A stretch of 64,000 nt of DNA from Euglena gracilis. Taxonomy: Eukaryota > Euglenida > Euglenophyceae > Euglenales. Location: contig CP154955.1 of the NCBI GenBank assembly GCA_039621445.1, forward strand, positions 28,713,471 to 28,777,470. Direction: 5' to 3'. The notes beneath the pieces are model-generated. The model made no database searches. It was given only the letters and a program-made list of their open reading frames with translations, and was not told the DNA's origin. This document shows positions 61,287-64,000 of the stretch, one piece after another; the stretch's first letter is position 1; the number at the start of each line of letters is the position of its first letter. Made by a program: the position numbers and the translations under genes.

Positions 61287-62566
61287 TTAATACCACCAGG
61301 GGTAGGGCTGCGGTGGGGGGTATGGGTACGGTTGGGGGGGGTACGGTGGTTGATGTGTGTGGCAGCAATGATTGCAGCTTGGGGGGTTTTGTTTCCACTG
61401 CCACTCCTCCGTGCCCTTGCCGATCCCCTTGTAAGGTATGGGCTTGGGAGTCCAGGGACGGCGGGGGGCCGGAGGGGCTGTGGACTTGGAGGCGGGCTGA
61501 GCTGGGGGCTTGGGTTCGGGGTTGCTTTTGGGCTTCTTTGCTGATGTCGGTGCATCTTCCGCCCTTCGCTTGGGAGGTGGGTGTGTGCGGTGGTACTGCC
61601 GCACAATTTCCTTCCCCATTTCCACCTGGATTCCCCGATTGGCCTTGCCCTTGACTGGGCGTATGGGGCAATCCATCTTACGGTGGCCCAGCTCGCCACA
61701 AAACCAGCAGGTGGCAGGGGGGAAATCCTCCCCCAACCGTCCTTTATTTACAAAAGGGTTCTGCTCGGCTGTACCGATGAGCAGACCGTGGCCCTTCCCT
61801 ACCCTTCTCTCACTCCAAACCAGGAGTGAGATTAACAGATGTACCCGTTGAGGAGATCGGCCTCCTCCGACCACAGGAGGAGGTACCGTTCGCCTCGGAG
61901 TTCCTTCCATAATGCAACATGGACCCACACCATGTCCGCATTTGGGAAATGAACAAGCACATGGGACCTTTGTGCTTGCTCGAGGTAAAATCCTCGGACC
62001 CACCTCCAGTGGTTTTGCCACCGAGAACTTTCCCCCATCACTTCAATCCAATCGGGTACACGGGATGGGAACCAAACCGGCACCCATCCATTTATGGCCA
62101 CATAAGCAAAACCATCCACATCGACAATTCGCTTGACGATGCGGGCTTTGCCTTTTGATGTTGGCAAATTCATCCCGCCCCCATCCGGGGTTGGATGAAA
62201 TGGTAATTGTCCTTCTCCACCCATCAAAACAATAAAATACGGATCCCCGGCTAGTTTCTCCCTAGCCGTTCGGATGTCCGGATATAAACTTTCGATAACC
62301 ACCTGAACTTCCGTTCTCGGGGGTTCAGGGGCATATCGAAAAATAGCGTCCCAAGCATCCGAAAATCCTTCGGTTGCTTGAACCCCATCCAAACCCGGAC
62401 AGGGTTGATGGATGAGTTCTGGAAATAAAAACTCAAAAAATGACGAAGAAGCACTGCCCCCATCATTTTTCTGAAGTGCCTTTTCCAGTTCTGGGGTGAC
62501 CTCCTCCTCCTCCGAGGGGGCCGCCTCCTCCTCTGTGGGGTTTTCCGTTGGCACGTCCACCTGCAT
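61287..62566 (-). CDS. Accessory protein of the right-edge chromovirus: globular part plus CCHC zinc knuckle
   Basis: The frame from 62566 reads an acidic leader (EEEVTPELEKALQK), then DPYFIVLMGGEGQLPFHPTP, VDVDGFAYVAINGWVPVWFP and WKELRGERYLLLWSEEADLL, and ends at 61832. An overlapping frame (to 61287) continues with CWFCGELGHRKMDC, a C-x2-C-x4-H-x4-C knuckle at about 61665-61715, and a Pro/Lys/Tyr-rich tail ending PPQPYPWWY. One frame shift near 61840 is needed. Placed after the chromodomain, this looks like a relocated nucleocapsid or a separate RNA-binding accessory. No named family. Confidence 0.55.
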
Positions 62567-62644
62567 CTGTGAAGGGGCATGGAGGGACCTCCCCCTCCCC
62601 AGGCAACCACTCCAGGCCCTTTTTCACCTCCCTTTCCCCCTTTT

Positions 62645-63049
62645 TCAGGTTGCCGTTGCCTTTAAATCCTTAGAGACATCTAACGGCAACCCTTTTCCCA
62701 GGCAATACGCTATTACGTCGCTATTGTACTCCTGGAAAAAATGTTCCACCCGTTCCCAATTCGCCTCCTCAAACCCTTGCCACTTCGTTAAGAAAAACAT
62801 TTTTCCCTTAACGAACTTGTGGTTTAGGATTTTATCCACTAACCAGGTATCTGGGGCACCTTCCGCCTCAGGTACCGTCCGCCGGTGGAAAAATAGGTGG
62901 ATAGGCTTATCGGATGTGGGGTCCTCCACATACACCTTCAAAGCCTTCCGATGGGCCTTCATAATATAGCCCGGTTTAACCTCAACTAGGTAGGAGTGAA
63001 TGCCCTCCCTTGCGGTAACCTTGCAAGGGCCCAACCAACGGGAATCCAA
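62645..63049 (-). CDS. Integrase C-terminus and chromodomain of the right-edge element
   Basis: The frame starts with SRWLGPCKVTAREGIHSYLV (the end of integrase, with GPC-x-V) and continues with TWLVDKILNHKFVKGKMFFL and TKWQGFEEANWERVEHFF. That is a chromodomain with a WQGFEEANWE core in place of WKGYPxxxTWEP. It should target integration by binding modified histone tails. Confidence 0.75.
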   Translation of the reverse strand: MDSRWLGPCKVTAREGIHSYLVEVKPGYIMKAHRKALKVYVEDPTSDKPIHLFFHRRTVPEAEGAPDTWLVDKILNHKFVKGKMFFLTKWQGFEEANWERVEHFFQEYNSDVIAYCLGKGLPLDVSKDLKATAT

Positions 63050-63995
63050 TTTTGTGCCACTATCGGGGGGTCACAGGTACCACACCAGATTCCCCACCTC
63101 AATGGCTCCCAACCGTCTAAACCACGGTTTGCCCGAGCACATTGCTTGGCATGCAAATTATTCATTTTGCCAGCCACTACCAAATCAATTTCTCTTTGAC
63201 GAGAGAAAAATGATCTGGCATCTTCACAATCCCTTAACGGTTCATAAGGTAAACCACCCAATGAATGGTATCGACCGAACAAAATTTGAAATGGGCTTAG
63301 GCCACTCTCCCCCGACGTACCATGGATACGATCTAGTGCTTGGGGGAGGGCTTCAACCCAATTCAACTGGTCCTCAACCTGAATTTTTTTAAGCCGTTCC
63401 ATTATTTGTTGGCCAGCCCTCTCCGCCCTACCATTCGCCTGGTGATGGTAGGCATGGGAGTAGGCTTGCCTAATTCCCATCAAGGCACACATTGTCTGCC
63501 ACCAACCGGCGACAAAATGTGAGCCCAGATCGGAAGTAATAATGGAAGGGACGCAAAAGGTCGCCAAGCATGCAACAGCATTTGCTTGGCTGCCTTGGCC
63601 CCCGTAAATCCTTTTGCTAGGTGGGGGATCGCCACTATCCAACCGGAGTGACGATCCACACACACAAGCATGGAGTCGTAGGAATTGCCTTCCCACTCCA
63701 CGAGGGGCATGCTAAACATGTCAAGGGCCACCGAATACATTACGGCTGTGGGTATGGGTGTAGATTCCACTAAACCCTTAAGTCTCGCCGGCCTTCGGCA
63801 CGCTTGGCAAGTCCCACAAAGGCCCATGACTCCTTTAGCAAAATCTCGAGCGAGTGAGTGATCAGCCCAATCATACCTAAGGGACATGCATTCCCACAGC
63901 CTTGGGAATCCCACATGCCCTTGGTATGAGTGGTGATCCCGAATGAGCTTTTCTTGGAGAGATTTTGGCACACAAAGCCTCTCCTCGAAAAACAT
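62986..63995 (-). CDS. Integrase core of the right-edge element
   Basis: The zinc finger is DHHSYQGHVGFPRL...CGTCQACRR (HHCC). Catalytic acids are in VALDMFSMPLVEW (Asp), IITSDLGSHFVAGWW (Asp) and HHQANGRAERAGQQI (Glu). All three are present, unlike the nested chromovirus. A one-base shift around 63540-63600 separates the two frames that together give the full domain. Confidence 0.8.
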
Positions 63996-64000
63996 TTTGT

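Larger units (their letters stand above)
61287..64000 (-). mobile_element. Third Ty3-like chromovirus, 3' half (minus strand, runs off the window)
   Basis: On the minus strand the order is integrase (from beyond 64000 to 62986), chromodomain (63049-62645), and then an accessory reading unit with a zinc knuckle (62566-61287). The arrangement, with extra coding sequence after the chromodomain, parallels the nested 16.8-kb element, but the proteins are not obviously related. Confidence 0.75.

Overview
This is nuclear DNA from a eukaryote, most likely an alga or other protist. Coding pieces are short exons joined by GT-AG introns. Homopolymer C/G runs of 8-18 bases are scattered everywhere. Most of the window is transposable elements. 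I cannot name the organism. Retroelements that carry DNA methyltransferases, as here, are known from dinoflagellates and a charophyte alga, which fits an algal source but does not prove it. I see no tRNA, rRNA, CRISPR or prokaryotic operon.

Bases 1-5301 look like the right part of a DNA transposon. It holds a GC-rich minus-strand gene (a 763-residue protein plus two exons of a ParB-like domain) and a downstream region studded with GCGCAGGTGCGC palindromes. Its end, at 5271-5301, closely resembles the terminal inverted repeats of a 3.0-kb non-coding element at 5698-8693, which is flanked by a 5-bp duplication (AGACA). I propose the two are an autonomous and a non-autonomous member of one family.

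Bases 8.7-24.2 kb are host-like. There is a plus-strand multi-exon gene for a Ser/Pro-rich protein (about 9015-11446), a CCCH zinc-finger retroelement-like reading frame (12502-13660), a signal-peptide exon (18763), and the 3' exons of two more plus-strand genes (ending at 20839 and 23767). Low-complexity and diverged repeats lie between them.

Bases 24.2-30.65 kb hold two related DIRS-like tyrosine-recombinase retroelements. The first is nearly full length but decayed, and the second is truncated.

Bases 31-57.9 kb hold one plus-strand Ty3-like retroelement (the 'outer' element). It encodes Gag, a cytosine-C5-methyltransferase-like domain, a Dam-like domain, protease, reverse transcriptase and RNase H. 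Three other elements have inserted into it: a 1.68-kb LTR miniature (32560-34243, TSD AGCA), a 16.8-kb minus-strand chromovirus with same-length, apparently identical 411-bp LTRs (35338-52143, TSD CCCAG), and a 255-bp TA-flanked MITE inside the methyltransferase (54319-54573). Each insertion site rejoins in frame when the insert and one target copy are ignored.

The chromovirus carries Gag, protease, a Dam-like domain, RT, RNase H, integrase and a chromodomain, plus more than 5 kb of extra coding sequence 3' of pol that I do not recognise. Its whole internal region is peppered with tiny perfect hairpins that leave the frames largely open.

Bases 57.9-64 kb hold a poly-C tract, about 1 kb of TA/CT microsatellite, a truncated Gag-like frame, a G/C minisatellite, and the 3' half of a third minus-strand chromovirus (integrase, chromodomain, accessory zinc-knuckle protein) that runs off the right edge. 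Many frames are broken at G or C homopolymers, so some breaks may be sequencing errors rather than decay.
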